Source of the DNA: Geobacter sp. SVR
GTDB lineage: Bacteria; Desulfobacterota; Desulfuromonadia; Geobacterales; Pseudopelobacteraceae
DNA length: 64,000 nt
Direction of reading: 5' to 3'
Assembly (NCBI RefSeq): GCF_016865365.1
Contig: NZ_AP024469.1
Span: forward strand, 4,653,361-4,717,360
Part shown: piece by piece, positions 42,919 to 52,429 of the stretch
Position numbering within the stretch: position 1 is the first letter of the stretch
How the letters are laid out: each line of letters begins with the position of its first letter
Translations under genes and position numbers: made by a program
The notes under the pieces: model-generated
Told to the model about the DNA's origin: nothing
The model's input: the letters and a program-made list of their open reading frames with translations, nothing else
Databases searched by the model: none

Positions 42919-44450
42919 AGCAAGCTCTCTCCTGTCATTTCCTTGGGCTGCTCCAGCCCGAGCATCTTCAGCATGGTCGGGGCGATGTCAGCCAGCTTGC
43001 CCCCTTCCCGCAAAACGGCGCCTTTGCGGTTGTCGTCCATCACCACCAGCCAGACCGGGTTGGAGGTGTGGGCCGTAAAAGGTTCGCCCGCCTCTCCCCG
43101 CATCTGTTCGGCATTGCCGTGGTCGGCAGTGATCAGGGCTGCCCCCCCTTTTTCACGTACCTTGGCCAGGATCCGCCCCGCGCAGGCGTCCACCGCCTCA
43201 ACCGCCTTGATGGCCGCCGGCAGGATACCGGTATGGCCGACCATGTCACAATTGGCGAAGTTCAGCACGATCACGTCGTAGAGATCCTGATCGAGGCGAC
43301 GAATCAGCTCCTCTGTGACCTGAAAGGCGCTCATTTCCGGTTTCTGATCATAGGTGGCCACCTCCTTGGGGGAGGGTATCAGGCAGCGATCCTCGCCCGG
43401 AAAGGGCACTTCACTGCCGCCGTTGAAAAAGAAGGTCACATGGGCGTATTTTTCGGTTTCCGCTATCCTCAGCTGCTTCAATCCCGCCGTGGAGAGCACC
43501 CCGCCCAGGATATTGGTCAATTCCTGCTGCCGGAAGGCGATCGGCAATCCGAAGGTGGCATCGTACTCCGTCATGCAGACATAGTCCGCCACGTGCGGAT
43601 GGCGGCTGCGCGCGAAACCGTCGAACTGCTCCAGCGCCAGGGCCCTGGTAATCTCGCGGGCGCGGTCCGAACGGAAATTGAAAAATATGAAGCCGTCGCC
43701 ATCCCTGACCGGGCCGACCGCCCCACCTCCGGCCGAGATCACTGAAGGCAGCACGAACTCGTCGGTCACGCCCGCGGCGTAGCTGCCTTTAATCGCTTCG
43801 GCAGCCGAGGAATACTGCTGCTCCCCTTCGCCGCTGACAATGGCGTTGTAGGCCTTCTCCACCCGTTCCCATCTGTTGTCGCGATCCATGGCGTAGTAGC
43901 GCCCGATCACCGTGGCGATCCGGCCGCAGCCGATCCGGGCGATCTCCGCTTCCAACTGGGCCAGATAGTCGGCCCCGCTTTGGGGGGGTGTATCCCGGCC
44001 ATCCATCAGGCAGTGGATGAATACTTCGGTGAGTCCTTCACGTTTGGCCAGTTCCAGGAGCGCGTAGAGGTGAGAATTGTGTGAATGCACCCCCCCGTCG
44101 GACACCAGACCAGCCAGGTGCAGCCGTCCGCCGCTCGCCTTGGTCCTGGCGATGCAATCCAGGAGCATCGGATTGGTGTAGAAATCACCGTCCTGGATAG
44201 ACTTGGTGATGCGGGTCAGGTCCTGATAGACGATCCGCCCGGCGCCGATGTTGAGGTGGCCTACCTCGGAATTGCCCATCTGTCCATCGGGGAGGCCCAC
44301 CGCCATGCCCGAAGCGCTCATCATGACATGGGGATACTCGGCCAGCAGGCGGTCCAGATTGGGGGTATCGGCCTGGGCCACGGCATTGTACTCGGGATTG
44401 GGATTGATCCCCCAGCCGTCGAGGATCATCAGCAGGAGCGGTTTTTTCAT
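42915..44450 (-). CDS. gpmI: 2,3-bisphosphoglycerate-independent phosphoglycerate mutase
   Basis: This enzyme interconverts 3- and 2-phosphoglycerate using two metal ions and a phosphoserine. The 511-residue product starts [14 protein letters not shown] with metal ligand Asp11 and has the phosphorylated Ser61 in [16 protein letters not shown]. The second metal site shows in [12 protein letters not shown] and ADHGNAE near 400-450. Length is standard for iPGM. It overlaps the downstream FAH gene by four bases. Identity is very secure. Confidence 0.97.
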   Translation of the reverse strand: MKKPLLLMILDGWGINPNPEYNAVAQADTPNLDRLLAEYPHVMMSASGMAVGLPDGQMGNSEVGHLNIGAGRIVYQDLTRITKSIQDGDFYTNPMLLDCIARTKASGGRLHLAGLVSDGGVHSHNSHLYALLELAKREGLTEVFIHCLMDGRDTPPQSGADYLAQLEAEIARIGCGRIATVIGRYYAMDRDNRWERVEKAYNAIVSGEGEQQYSSAAEAIKGSYAAGVTDEFVLPSVISAGGGAVGPVRDGDGFIFFNFRSDRAREITRALALEQFDGFARSRHPHVADYVCMTEYDATFGLPIAFRQQELTNILGGVLSTAGLKQLRIAETEKYAHVTFFFNGGSEVPFPGEDRCLIPSPKEVATYDQKPEMSAFQVTEELIRRLDQDLYDVIVLNFANCDMVGHTGILPAAIKAVEAVDACAGRILAKVREKGGAALITADHGNAEQMRGEAGEPFTAHTSNPVWLVVMDDNRKGAVLREGGKLADIAPTMLKMLGLEQPKEMTGESLL

Positions 44451-44553
44451 GGATTTTCCCCTTGCATTGATTGTCGATCAGATACTGCCGCAGAGGCGCA
44501 GATTTTTCGATAAGCTCCAGGCCGACGAGATTATGGAAAAGCTGCGCTCTCCA

Positions 44554-45012
44554 TCAGTGATGGTACGGCTCGTTGTTGAGAATAGTACAGGCCCGGTAAA
44601 TCTGCTCCAGCAGGAAAACCCGCACCATCTGGTGAGTGAAGGTCATCCGGGAAAGTGAAAGCAACCTTCCCCGTCGGCGGAATTCCTCTGAAAAGCCGTA
44701 GGCACCGCCAATGGCGAACACCATGTCACCGACCGCCGCATCGCGCTGTTTGCCGATAAAACCGGCCAAGCCGGGGGAGTCGAGCTGATCGCCGCGCTCA
44801 TCCATGAGCACCAGCGTCGCCCCCGGCGGCACCTGCTTCTCCAGCCGCTCGCACTCACGGCGGCGCATCTCCTCAGCCAGAGCCCCCTTTTCGTCGCGTA
44901 CCTCGCACAATTCCAGGGGCAGATAACGCCGGATGCGGCCGCCGTAATCGGCAACCGCCTCCTTTACCCACGCCTCGCGGCTTTTGCCTACCCACAGGAC
45001 ACGCAGCTTCAT
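44554..45012 (-). CDS. rlmH: 23S rRNA pseudouridine(1915)-N3-methyltransferase
   Basis: RlmH methylates the 23S rRNA helix 69 pseudouridine in the assembled ribosome. The 152-residue SPOUT-fold product begins MKLRVLWVGKSREAWVKEAV and has VLMDERGDQLDSPGLAGFIG near 82-101, the knot motif FAIGGAYGFSEEFR near 113-126 and the C-terminus LLEQIYRACTILNNEPYHH. Length is standard. It is part of the conserved rlmH-rsfS-nadD neighbourhood, with rsfS ending 27 bases upstream. Confidence 0.97.
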   Translation of the reverse strand: MKLRVLWVGKSREAWVKEAVADYGGRIRRYLPLELCEVRDEKGALAEEMRRRECERLEKQVPPGATLVLMDERGDQLDSPGLAGFIGKQRDAAVGDMVFAIGGAYGFSEEFRRRGRLLSLSRMTFTHQMVRVFLLEQIYRACTILNNEPYHH

Positions 45013-45038
45013 TGCTTATCGGCCCTTACCCTGAAGGA

Positions 45039-45446
45039 TCAAAAGAAGCTGTCCTTGCGTGCCTCGCGGATCGCCTTGGGCAGTTCCACCTCCGACGCGA
45101 GCTGCCACAGGCCATCCAGGTCGTAATAGCTGCGGAGCGGATCGTGGAAGATGTGCACCAGCACGTCGCCGTAGTCCATTACGATCCACTTGCCCTCGGC
45201 TTCCCCTTCAATGTCATTGACCTTGCCGTACTTCTTGAGTCCGGTGCGGATACTGTCGGCAATGGCCTGGACCTGCCGGTCGGAACTGCCCGAGATGATC
45301 ACCAGGTAATCGGCAATGGTCGAAACCCTGGTTATATCCAGGGCGCGGATGTCGTAGGCCTTCTTGTCGAAGGCCAGCTCTGCGCATTTCAGGGCCCGTT
45401 CCGGGGCGCTCAGGGTCGGTTTTGCTGCTGTTTTATTCACGGTCAT
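45039..45446 (-). CDS. rsfS: Ribosomal silencing factor RsfS
   Basis: RsfS (Iojap) binds ribosomal protein L14 and blocks subunit joining under starvation. The 135-residue product has the RsfS core: KKAYDIRALDITRVSTIADYLVIISG near 28-53, then DRQVQAIADSIRTGLKK and KWIVMDYGDVLVHIFHDPLRSYYDLDGLW. The ending TADK-like region is short, giving normal length. The start overlaps the nadD stop by four bases (ATGA), so translation is coupled. Confidence 0.95.
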   Translation of the reverse strand: MTVNKTAAKPTLSAPERALKCAELAFDKKAYDIRALDITRVSTIADYLVIISGSSDRQVQAIADSIRTGLKKYGKVNDIEGEAEGKWIVMDYGDVLVHIFHDPLRSYYDLDGLWQLASEVELPKAIREARKDSFF

Positions 45447-46093
45447 TCTTGATAAATCCTTTGCTCCTTGATGTACTCCCCCACCTGGGGAGGGACGAGA
45501 TAGGTAATGGAACGTCCTGCTGCCGCCAAGCGGCGGATCTCGCTCGATGAGATGGCCAGGGGACAGCCGGTGACGAACTGCACCGATGTTCCGGAGCGAT
45601 GCTCCAGCAGCCGGGCGGTTTCGCTATAGCTGAGTTCGGCACGGATGGCGGCCGGCAGGCTCGCGGAGGGGTCGCTGACGGGGCATCCCGGACGTTCGAC
45701 TACGATCAGACTGCAGGATCGGAAGATCTCGGCGAAACGATGCCACAATCCTATCTCCAGAAACGAATCGCTGCCGATGATGAAGAACAGCTGGTCATCG
45801 GGGTTTGCCAGACGAAAGGCGGCAATGGTATCGATCGAATAGGATTTCCCGGCACGCTGTCCCTCTATCTCCGAAAGCTCGAAGGCGGGGTTTCCGGCAA
45901 TTGCGCGCCGCACCATCTCGCAGCGCTGCGTAAAGGGCACCTCGCCGGCCAGCGGTTTATGGGGAGGATCTCCGGCCGGAATGAATATAACCCGGTCCAG
46001 CCCGCACATATCACGGGCCTCCTCGGCAATCCGCAAATGGGCAAGGTGCACCGGATTGAAGGTGCCCCCCATCAGGCCGATCCTGGACGACAT
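45443..46093 (-). CDS. nadD: Nicotinate-nucleotide adenylyltransferase
   Basis: NadD joins nicotinate mononucleotide with ATP to make deamido-NAD. The 216-residue product shows the nucleotidyltransferase GGTFNPVHLAHLRIAEEA near 9-26 (HxxH-type), VIFIPAGDPPHKP near 35-47, FFIIGSDSFLEIGLWHRF near 103-120 and the late ISSSEIRRLAAAGRSITYLVP motif near 182-202. Length is standard. It lies two bases downstream of gspN, so nadD-rsfS-rlmH may be transcribed with the type II secretion operon. Confidence 0.96.
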   Translation of the reverse strand: MSSRIGLMGGTFNPVHLAHLRIAEEARDMCGLDRVIFIPAGDPPHKPLAGEVPFTQRCEMVRRAIAGNPAFELSEIEGQRAGKSYSIDTIAAFRLANPDDQLFFIIGSDSFLEIGLWHRFAEIFRSCSLIVVERPGCPVSDPSASLPAAIRAELSYSETARLLEHRSGTSVQFVTGCPLAISSSEIRRLAAAGRSITYLVPPQVGEYIKEQRIYQE

Positions 46094-46094
46094 A

Positions 46095-46937
46095 TCAGAA
46101 AATCTCCGGTTTCAACAGTGTACCACGAATCGGAACCCGGTATACGCCGGGTGAAACCTGGAACTTGGCCAGCAGCAGGAAGGTCAGTTTCTGTCGTTCC
46201 AAAAACTCGGGCTTGGGCATGATCTCCAGGACCAGATCCAAGGGGGCGTTGGCAGTCTTGGCTCCGCCGGGCAGATTCCCGGAAAGCCGCATGTAGATCC
46301 CCTCCCCTTGGAGCGTGAAGCTTTCCAGGCGGACCTGGCTGTCCGTAATCCGGACCATGCCCTGGCTGCGCAGGTTCGACGCGTCCGGGAGCGGGAAGGC
46401 ACCCATCTTTACCCCGGCGTAGGCCAACTGCTTCACTTCCAGCTTCAGCTCCCCGTTCAGCCCCTTCGCTGACCGGGTAACCTCCCCTTCGCTCCAGAAA
46501 TTGCCGCTGGCAGTCGCTCCCAGCACTGTTTTGAAAATGGGTATATCCGTCAGATTGATGCCGTCCGTATGCAGTGCGAAGGCTTCCCGTCCGGTAACTC
46601 CGTAGAACAGGTCCAACTGCCCTTTTCCGATGTCCGCTGCGGCACGGACACCCACCCTGCCCATCAGCAGGGGCAGCAGTTGCAGCCGCACCCGCAGCCG
46701 GTCGAAGTGCGCGACTCCTCCCTGTTCGGAGGAAAGCAGCGCATCATTCCATCTCAGGCCGGGCAGAAGGGTCTTGTGGGCCCCGGGAGCCAATGAAAGC
46801 CCCTGTTCCGCCAACACCTGAGCGATGAGCGCATCGATCCGGCTGGTGGGAATGAACAGGTAGGTCAGAACGACGAACAGGAATGCCCCACCGGCGCCGA
46901 GCGCTATAGTGCGCAGCAACCGTTGTCCTTTTGTCAT
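46095..46937 (-). CDS. gspN: Type II secretion system protein GspN
   Basis: GspN is a poorly understood inner-membrane component found in part of the type II secretion systems. The 280-residue product has an N-terminal membrane anchor (residues about 10-28, IALGAGGAFLFVVLTYLFI) and a large periplasmic domain with LSLAPGAHKTLLPGLRWNDALL and YMRLSGNLPGGAKTANAPLDL. It is the last of seven consecutive gsp genes (H to N), overlapping gspM by four bases. Identification relies on family wording plus order. Confidence 0.85.
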   Translation of the reverse strand: MTKGQRLLRTIALGAGGAFLFVVLTYLFIPTSRIDALIAQVLAEQGLSLAPGAHKTLLPGLRWNDALLSSEQGGVAHFDRLRVRLQLLPLLMGRVGVRAAADIGKGQLDLFYGVTGREAFALHTDGINLTDIPIFKTVLGATASGNFWSEGEVTRSAKGLNGELKLEVKQLAYAGVKMGAFPLPDASNLRSQGMVRITDSQVRLESFTLQGEGIYMRLSGNLPGGAKTANAPLDLVLEIMPKPEFLERQKLTFLLLAKFQVSPGVYRVPIRGTLLKPEIF

Positions 46938-47482
46938 TTGGCAGATCCGGGGGCCGGCTTGAGCAGGGCTACGGTCATGGATAGGTCGAAACGGGAGGGA
47001 TCATCGAAGCGCACCCGCAGGTTGCTCTTCTTGAGCAGCAGCGGCCGTCCCCCCTTCTCCAGGCGATAGATCAGGTTGATGGCCTCATTGGCGGTCAGGC
47101 CTTCGATACTCACGTCAGCGGCATCCTCCTGGATGTTCCCGCGCCGCTCTCCCTTGACCGGGGCAATCTTGACCCCTTTGCCCCTGATGCCGATCTCTTC
47201 GATCACTTTGGCCGGCGAATCTTCGGGACGTACCGCCGCCAGACGGCCTGCCATGGTGTCGGACGACAGCTTGGCCGAACGATAGGCTACCCGCAGCGGC
47301 ATCAATTCCTTCAGTACCGCCTCCCGGGCCTTGCGCTTGCGCTCCAGTTGCGCATTCTTTCCGGCCAGGGCCGACCATCCCAGCACGACCGCCAGCACGG
47401 CTATCAGTGCGCAGCCGGCCCACAGCCGCATCCGGCTGTCCAGGTTGCGCCAGAAATCGAGGACCCGATCGAAGAACCTCAT
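46934..47482 (-). CDS. gspM: Type II secretion system protein GspM
   Basis: GspM is an inner-membrane subunit of the secretion platform that dimerises with GspL. The 182-residue protein has one N-terminal membrane helix (about 18-38), a helical stretch and a periplasmic ferredoxin-like region with VSIEGLTANEAINLIYRLEKGGRPLLLKKSNLRV near 118-150. GspM sequences diverge strongly, so the call leans on position between gspL and gspN and on the single-anchor layout. It overlaps both neighbours by four bases. Confidence 0.85.
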   Translation of the reverse strand: MRFFDRVLDFWRNLDSRMRLWAGCALIAVLAVVLGWSALAGKNAQLERKRKAREAVLKELMPLRVAYRSAKLSSDTMAGRLAAVRPEDSPAKVIEEIGIRGKGVKIAPVKGERRGNIQEDAADVSIEGLTANEAINLIYRLEKGGRPLLLKKSNLRVRFDDPSRFDLSMTVALLKPAPGSAK

Positions 47483-48792
47483 TGCTTCACCTCCTTCACG
47501 GTTCCGCTCAGACTGAAGCTGACCGTACCGTCGGGGCGCCCTTTGACCTCGCCCAGTTCCACGGTCGCCATGATAGGGGCCAGGGCCGCCTTGAACTCGT
47601 TGGCCGCCTGGGCCGAGCGGGCATCCCCCTTGACCCGCAGGGTGCGACCGTCCAGTTCGGCCTCATAGAGGCCGGTAATACCGGCCCCTTTGGCTTCGGC
47701 TATCGGTTTGAGCACATCCAGGAAGCTGGCCGACATGTCGCCGCCGGCCATTTTTTTGATCTCACTTTTGATTTCGGCCACCTCGTCCACCGCCTTGGTC
47801 CGATTGGGGAAAACATCGCGGTAGATGCCCGAAATGGAGGTGTTCAGCGAATCCAGGTCAGTGCGCAACGCCCGGTACTGCAGCCACTGGGACACGAACA
47901 GCAAGCCCGCCAGCAGAGAGGCCAGCACGGCGGTTACGATCATCCTTTTCCGCAGCCGCACATCTCCGGCGGTCCAGGCCAGGTCACCCCGCCGGAAGTC
48001 GGCCAGCCCCCCCTGCATGGCGGCTCTGACCACGGCAAAGGCGCCTGCCACCTGCTGGAACGTTTCATCGGTCCTGAGCTGCACCGCCAGATCATCCGGC
48101 AGTTCCAGCCGTTGCACCGCCAGCGGCAGCTCTTCCACCGCCGCAAGGGCTTCGGCCTGCTCGCCGAATACAAACAAGCGCGGCGGCAGCACCATCTCTG
48201 ACAGTTCCAGCGCCGTCAGGGTGGCCCGTAATTCCTGAAGGGAATCGCTGCCGCTGAAAGCGCGCATGAAGGCCACGTTGCCTCCGGCGATCACCGCCAG
48301 GGCACGTCCGTCGGTTACGGCGCAATCGGCGGTAATACCGGGCAAATGCCCCCAGGCCAACGGCTGTGTGGTGACGTATTGCGGGTCAATGCCCGCTTCA
48401 TTGAAGATGGCAATTTCCCGGGCGATATCGCTGCGCCGGGCCCACACGGCCATGAACCGGCCGTCGACCGACGGCAGTGCTTCAAAGACCGCCTCTTCGG
48501 CCGGCAGGGCGATCTCCCCCTGCATATGGACCGGCAACACTTCGCGCACCTTGCGCAGATCGGTGAGCGGCAGTTCCACGGTGCGCAGGGCAAACAGCGT
48601 CGGCGGCAGGCACAGCACCACATGCACGCCGGCGGAAACCCCTTCGGCAATCCGGCGGGCCACCGCCGGCAGGTCCTGTTCGTGCCCCAGCTCAAACGCC
48701 GCCGCACCGGCCATGGTGGCCGCCCGTCCGGAGACCCGGAAGCGGACTGCGGTCACCCGCTGCTCCTCGACCTGGATTATCAGATAGTCCAT
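47479..48792 (-). CDS. gspL: Type II secretion system protein GspL (PilM-like)
   Basis: GspL links the secretion ATPase GspE to the membrane platform. The 437-residue protein has an N-terminal actin-like cytoplasmic domain (1 to about 250, PilM-type) with VVLCLPPTLFALRTVELPL and VLPVHMQGEIALP. A membrane helix follows near 280-300 (MIVTAVLASLLAGLLFVSQWL), then a coiled-coil and ferredoxin-like periplasmic domain. It overlaps the gspM start by four bases and follows gspK by 33 bases. Confidence 0.85.
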   Translation of the reverse strand: MDYLIIQVEEQRVTAVRFRVSGRAATMAGAAAFELGHEQDLPAVARRIAEGVSAGVHVVLCLPPTLFALRTVELPLTDLRKVREVLPVHMQGEIALPAEEAVFEALPSVDGRFMAVWARRSDIAREIAIFNEAGIDPQYVTTQPLAWGHLPGITADCAVTDGRALAVIAGGNVAFMRAFSGSDSLQELRATLTALELSEMVLPPRLFVFGEQAEALAAVEELPLAVQRLELPDDLAVQLRTDETFQQVAGAFAVVRAAMQGGLADFRRGDLAWTAGDVRLRKRMIVTAVLASLLAGLLFVSQWLQYRALRTDLDSLNTSISGIYRDVFPNRTKAVDEVAEIKSEIKKMAGGDMSASFLDVLKPIAEAKGAGITGLYEAELDGRTLRVKGDARSAQAANEFKAALAPIMATVELGEVKGRPDGTVSFSLSGTVKEVKQ

Positions 48793-48825
48793 AATGCTCC
48801 TGTCTGCCTCCGTGTTATCAGCCTG

Positions 48826-49752
48826 CTAATACTCTTGCCACGATAAAATTTTATTACTACCTACGTCGACCACAGCCTCCACCGTTCGGGCCGTTTCCTT
48901 GACCCGTGCTACGGAAATGATTCTGAAAATAGTGCCCGCAAACCCCAAATACGCCTGTTTACCCATAAGTGCCCCGCTTCCAGAGACCCTTGAATTTACG
49001 TCACCAATGTTTTCGAACGGCTTCAAACGGCGTTGTTCATCGACCTTACTTGCCACGCTGTCATCTATGGAATCGTCCAAAGCCACGATGACCTCTTTGG
49101 GGGCAGTATTGATATTTATCTTTGATATGGCCCCTTTTAAGCCATACACAGTCACAAAAGGTCGCAGGGCTATCAAATACTGCGGCAGGAAGCCTTTGAC
49201 CAGCGACAGTTCTGTAAAAGTGGTGAGAGGTTGGTTGGCAGCGCGGTAGGGGGGCTTCTGGGTTAAATAATAGGTATCCTCAGCTCCCCCGGCCCTCGTT
49301 TCGCCATTAGTGTCAATCCAGTCGGCCAAAGCGCCCCAATTGTCCTCCGGCACCTGTAACCGTTTGCCCAGCCGTTTGAGCTGAGCTAATCTGGTTTGCT
49401 CAAAGTTTCCGTCTGCGGTTATTACATCATTCAAATTGATCTTGCCGCTCTCTTCCGTCACCGCGATTTCGATCGAACCGATCTCGTCTTCCAGCTTTAT
49501 CGGCTGGTTCCAATCGGTCAGCGAAGTATAGTTCGGATGGATTGCCAGGGCGGTCTGCACCAGCTTGATGCCCCCCTCGATACCCGATTCGGCCAGAATC
49601 GAGGCCTGCTGCCCGTCACGGAAGGCCCGGGTAAGCGAGGTATCCACATAGACCTGATGGACCAGCTCCACTGCCACCGCCACCATCAGGGCAGTCACCA
49701 CCAGGGTCAGGACCAGGGCGAAGCCCCTTCTACCGCAGATCAGCCCCTTCAT
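48826..49752 (-). CDS. gspK: Type II secretion minor pseudopilin GspK
   Basis: GspK is the large tip pseudopilin of the type II secretion piston. The 308-residue product starts with a short basic leader and the hydrophobic stretch GFALVLTLVVTALMVAVAVELVH, then the GspK helical insert (residues about 75-240). RLGKRLQVPEDNWGALADWIDTNGETR matches the calcium-binding-type region, and INTAPKEVIVAL follows. The prepilin peptidase site RRG-FAL is present but lacks the Glu5 typical of other pseudopilins, as usual for GspK. It overlaps gspJ by four bases. Confidence 0.9.
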   Translation of the reverse strand: MKGLICGRRGFALVLTLVVTALMVAVAVELVHQVYVDTSLTRAFRDGQQASILAESGIEGGIKLVQTALAIHPNYTSLTDWNQPIKLEDEIGSIEIAVTEESGKINLNDVITADGNFEQTRLAQLKRLGKRLQVPEDNWGALADWIDTNGETRAGGAEDTYYLTQKPPYRAANQPLTTFTELSLVKGFLPQYLIALRPFVTVYGLKGAISKININTAPKEVIVALDDSIDDSVASKVDEQRRLKPFENIGDVNSRVSGSGALMGKQAYLGFAGTIFRIISVARVKETARTVEAVVDVGSNKILSWQEY

Positions 49753-50375
49753 TGCGTCACCCGGGGAGTGGCGTATACCGAAAATTCGACCGGCTTGCCG
49801 GCCTCCTCAACCTGAATGGTGATGCGCACCTGCCTCGGCAGGGAGTTGTTCAGGGAGGTGGCGGTGTCCCAGCTTCTAACCCACTTGGAACCGTCATAGC
49901 ATTCCACCAGAAAGGCGCTGATGGTTTCCATCTGCGGATACACCGGCACCGTGTCCGGTTTGAGCAGCACATCCTGCTCCCTGCGCGTTAAAATCCAGTG
50001 TTTGTTCTGTTCAAGCAAGCGGTACTGCACATTGATCACGCCCGATTCCTTGCGTCCCGCCGCGGGGGGAGCGAAGCTGGTCAGCTCCAGCGTCGAGGCC
50101 GGTTTGCCGAAGTTGTCCCGGTCCTCCACCACGAACCGCCAGCGCTTTTGCGTGTCGGTGCGATCAAACTTGGCCGATGAGATTTCGCGGCGCAGCAGAT
50201 CGAGTGTCGCACCCAGTTCACGGCGTGTCTCCATGCTCTCGGTGGCGCTGTCCCGCGCCCTGAGAACCGTGAAATAACTGGCGTAGAGCGCTCCCGCCAA
50301 CAGCCCCAGCAGCACGATGGCTATCAGCACCTCCAGGAGCGTGAAGCCCCTATTTCGGGACGATGTAGCGCTCAA
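49749..50375 (-). CDS. gspJ: Type II secretion minor pseudopilin GspJ
   Basis: GspJ is a tip-complex pseudopilin together with GspI and GspK. The 208-residue product has the prepilin cleavage site RGFTLLEVLIAIVLLG near residues 8-24 (Gly-1, Phe1, Glu5). Its globular domain includes LRREISSAKFDRTDTQKRW near 70-90 and ends QVRITIQVEEAGKPVEFSVY, which resembles GspJ/PulJ families. It overlaps gspI by 26 bases, so ribosomes probably reinitiate. Confidence 0.9.
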   Translation of the reverse strand: MSATSSRNRGFTLLEVLIAIVLLGLLAGALYASYFTVLRARDSATESMETRRELGATLDLLRREISSAKFDRTDTQKRWRFVVEDRDNFGKPASTLELTSFAPPAAGRKESGVINVQYRLLEQNKHWILTRREQDVLLKPDTVPVYPQMETISAFLVECYDGSKWVRSWDTATSLNNSLPRQVRITIQVEEAGKPVEFSVYATPRVTQ

Positions 50376-50700
50376 GCACCACCTCCCGTTTGTCGCTGGT
50401 CCGTTGGACTCGCAGCACCAGTTTCTGCAGGGCGGGGAGCTGGGTCGGCTGCAGCTCGGACTGCCACGTCAATTCAGGATGCTGCGGGGCCAGGGTCCCC
50501 TCGCCCTTCTGCTGAAGTGGTTCCTGCAACAGCTCGGTGAGCTTGGCGCGCGCCAGGATGGAGAGCGCGGTTTCGTCCTTTTCACGGGCCACGATGGTCA
50601 GGTGATAATTGACCGAACTCAGCACCGTCAGGATGACCCCCGCCATGACCGCCAGGGCCACCATCACCTCCAGCAGGGTAAAACCGTGTGCGGTCTTCAC
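50350..50700 (-). CDS. gspI: Type II secretion minor pseudopilin GspI
   Basis: GspI is a minor pseudopilin of the tip complex. The 116-residue product begins with a very short leader and HGFTLLEVMVALAVMAGVILTVL, the standard methylated N-terminus after Gly. The remainder has the helical extension and a small beta domain (LTWQSELQPTQLPALQKLVLRV). The start is GTG after AGGAGGAGCCGCT and overlaps the gspH stop (GTGA). It overlaps gspJ at its end. Confidence 0.9.
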   Translation of the reverse strand: MKTAHGFTLLEVMVALAVMAGVILTVLSSVNYHLTIVAREKDETALSILARAKLTELLQEPLQQKGEGTLAPQHPELTWQSELQPTQLPALQKLVLRVQRTSDKREVVLERYIVPK

Positions 50701-51200
50701 AGCGGCTCCTCCTGGTATCCCTGGTACACCTTGACTTTTCCTCCGGCGGGAAAGGCCATGACGGTCCAGAAACTGTCGTTGGCAGCGCGCAGGTGAATGA
50801 TGATGAAATCCCTCAAGCCTCCCATGCCGATGTCGAGCCTGAACTGGCCGTCGGTGACCTTGCCCAGGCGCGGCACGACCACATCTGCCACCTGGATGCC
50901 TTTCTCGATCGGCCGTTTCTGCAGCAACGGGTCTTCCGGCTCCTTCTCGCTCCCGTCGGCAGCAGCCTCGGAAATTCTGAGCGTATCGGTACCCGGCTCA
51001 AAATTGAGATAATAGGTTGTCCTGTTGGTGGCGGCGCGGTCCTGCATGTAGCGCAGGGTGGCGGCAAGCGTGCGGGCCGAGTTCTTCAGGTCCTCGCTCT
51101 CCGTGGAAGGGAGACGCGGTATTACCAGCATCATCACCAGGGAGATCAGCGCCAGTACCACGACCAGCTCGATCAGCGTGAAACCGCGACGACTGAGCAC
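50697..51200 (-). CDS. gspH: Type II secretion pseudopilin GspH
   Basis: GspH is a minor pseudopilin. The 167-residue product starts MLSRRGFTLIELVVVLALISLVMMLV, with prepilin cleavage after Gly6 and Glu5 of the mature chain, followed by the GspH/FimT-type globular domain (SARTLAATLRYMQDRAATNRTTYYLNF). The start codon is GTG with only a weak site. It is the first of the run here: no gspG, the major pseudopilin that normally lies directly before gspH, is present between it and the next gene upstream. Confidence 0.9.
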   Translation of the reverse strand: MLSRRGFTLIELVVVLALISLVMMLVIPRLPSTESEDLKNSARTLAATLRYMQDRAATNRTTYYLNFEPGTDTLRISEAAADGSEKEPEDPLLQKRPIEKGIQVADVVVPRLGKVTDGQFRLDIGMGGLRDFIIIHLRAANDSFWTVMAFPAGGKVKVYQGYQEEPL

Positions 51201-51283
51201 TTAAAGAACACCTGCCTTCGAGTTTTTCACCACGATATTGTCGCTCACTGTTTTCCCGCGTTTCTGAAGCAGCGCTCCTCGAT

Positions 51284-52324
51284 TCAGAGGAATTCCGACA
51301 GTTTTTCCCGCTCATCCACCAGATAGAACTCCAAGGTCTTGCGCAGGGCATCCTCGATGGTGGTCACCGGCTCCCATCCCAGGCTCTCCTTGGCGCGCCG
51401 CACCGACGGCACGCGGGTCAGCATGTCCTGATAGCCCTTGCCGTAGAAGCTGTCCGAGGTGACCTCCTCGATCACGCACTTTTCGGCCTTCTCGCGGTAA
51501 AGCGGGAACTCGGCCACCATGTCGCGCAGCTTATGGGCCAGTTCCTTGACCGACAGGTCGTTGGAGGGATTGCCGATGTTGAAGATTTTACCGTCGGCGC
51601 AGCCGTTCTCGTTGGCGATGATCCGCATCAGGCAGTCAATGCCGTCCTCGATGTAGGTAAAGGAGCGGCGCTGGTTGCCGCCATCCACCAACTGGATCGG
51701 CTCACCGGCCAGGATGTTGTAGAGAAACTGCGTCAGGACCCGGGAGCTCCCCTCTTTGGCTGTGTGGATGCTGTCCAGTTTGGGCCCGATCCAGTTGAAG
51801 GGGCGGAACAGGGTGAATTTCAGCCCCTCATGCATGCCGTAGGCATAGATCACGCGGTCCAGCATCTGCTTGGCGCAGGAGTAGATCCAGCGCTCCTTGG
51901 CGATCGGCCCCAGCATCAGCGGAGAGTTGTCCTCGTCGAATTCCCGGTCCGGCGACATGCCGTAGACCTCGGAGGTGGACGGGAAGATCACCCGTTTCTT
52001 GTACTTGTGGCACAGACGGATGATCTTGAGGTTTTCCTCGAAGTCCAGCTCGAAAACCCTGAGCGGATCCCTGACATAGGTCACCGGCGTGGCGATGGCC
52101 ACCAGCGGCAACACCACGTCGCACTTCTTGATATTATACTCGATCCATTCCTTATTGATGGTGATATCCCCTTCCAGGAAATGGAAACGGGCATCGCCCA
52201 AAGAGCGCTCCAGCTTGTCACACGCCATGTCCAGACCGAACACTTCCCAGTCGGTGGTGGTGAGGATACGGTGAGTGAGAGCATTGCCGATGAAGCCGTT
52301 GACGCCCAGTATGAGTACTTTCAT
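51284..52324 (-). CDS. UDP-glucuronate decarboxylase, ArnA C-terminal-domain type
   Basis: The 346-residue SDR-fold protein matches the C-terminal half of ArnA, which oxidises and decarboxylates UDP-glucuronate to UDP-4-keto-arabinose on the way to aminoarabinose (L-Ara4N) for lipid A. It shows NAD-binding LGVNGFIGNALTHRI near 6-20, the catalytic Ser and Tyr region PSTSEVYGMSPD and YSCAKQMLD, and FRPFNWIGPKLDS. In E. coli this domain is fused to a formyltransferase; here the two are separate genes, the formyltransferase lying 105 bases upstream. gspH follows downstream after 83 bases. Confidence 0.88.
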   Translation of the reverse strand: MKVLILGVNGFIGNALTHRILTTTDWEVFGLDMACDKLERSLGDARFHFLEGDITINKEWIEYNIKKCDVVLPLVAIATPVTYVRDPLRVFELDFEENLKIIRLCHKYKKRVIFPSTSEVYGMSPDREFDEDNSPLMLGPIAKERWIYSCAKQMLDRVIYAYGMHEGLKFTLFRPFNWIGPKLDSIHTAKEGSSRVLTQFLYNILAGEPIQLVDGGNQRRSFTYIEDGIDCLMRIIANENGCADGKIFNIGNPSNDLSVKELAHKLRDMVAEFPLYREKAEKCVIEEVTSDSFYGKGYQDMLTRVPSVRRAKESLGWEPVTTIEDALRKTLEFYLVDEREKLSEFL

Positions 52325-52429
52325 TACATCTCCTTTGTTTGTGCGGATCCGAAGACGGGCCCTCTGCGTTCTGCCGCGGTCCGTGGGACATGCAGCGCCG
52401 CTGTGCCGCCCATTCCTCCGATCCGCCGA

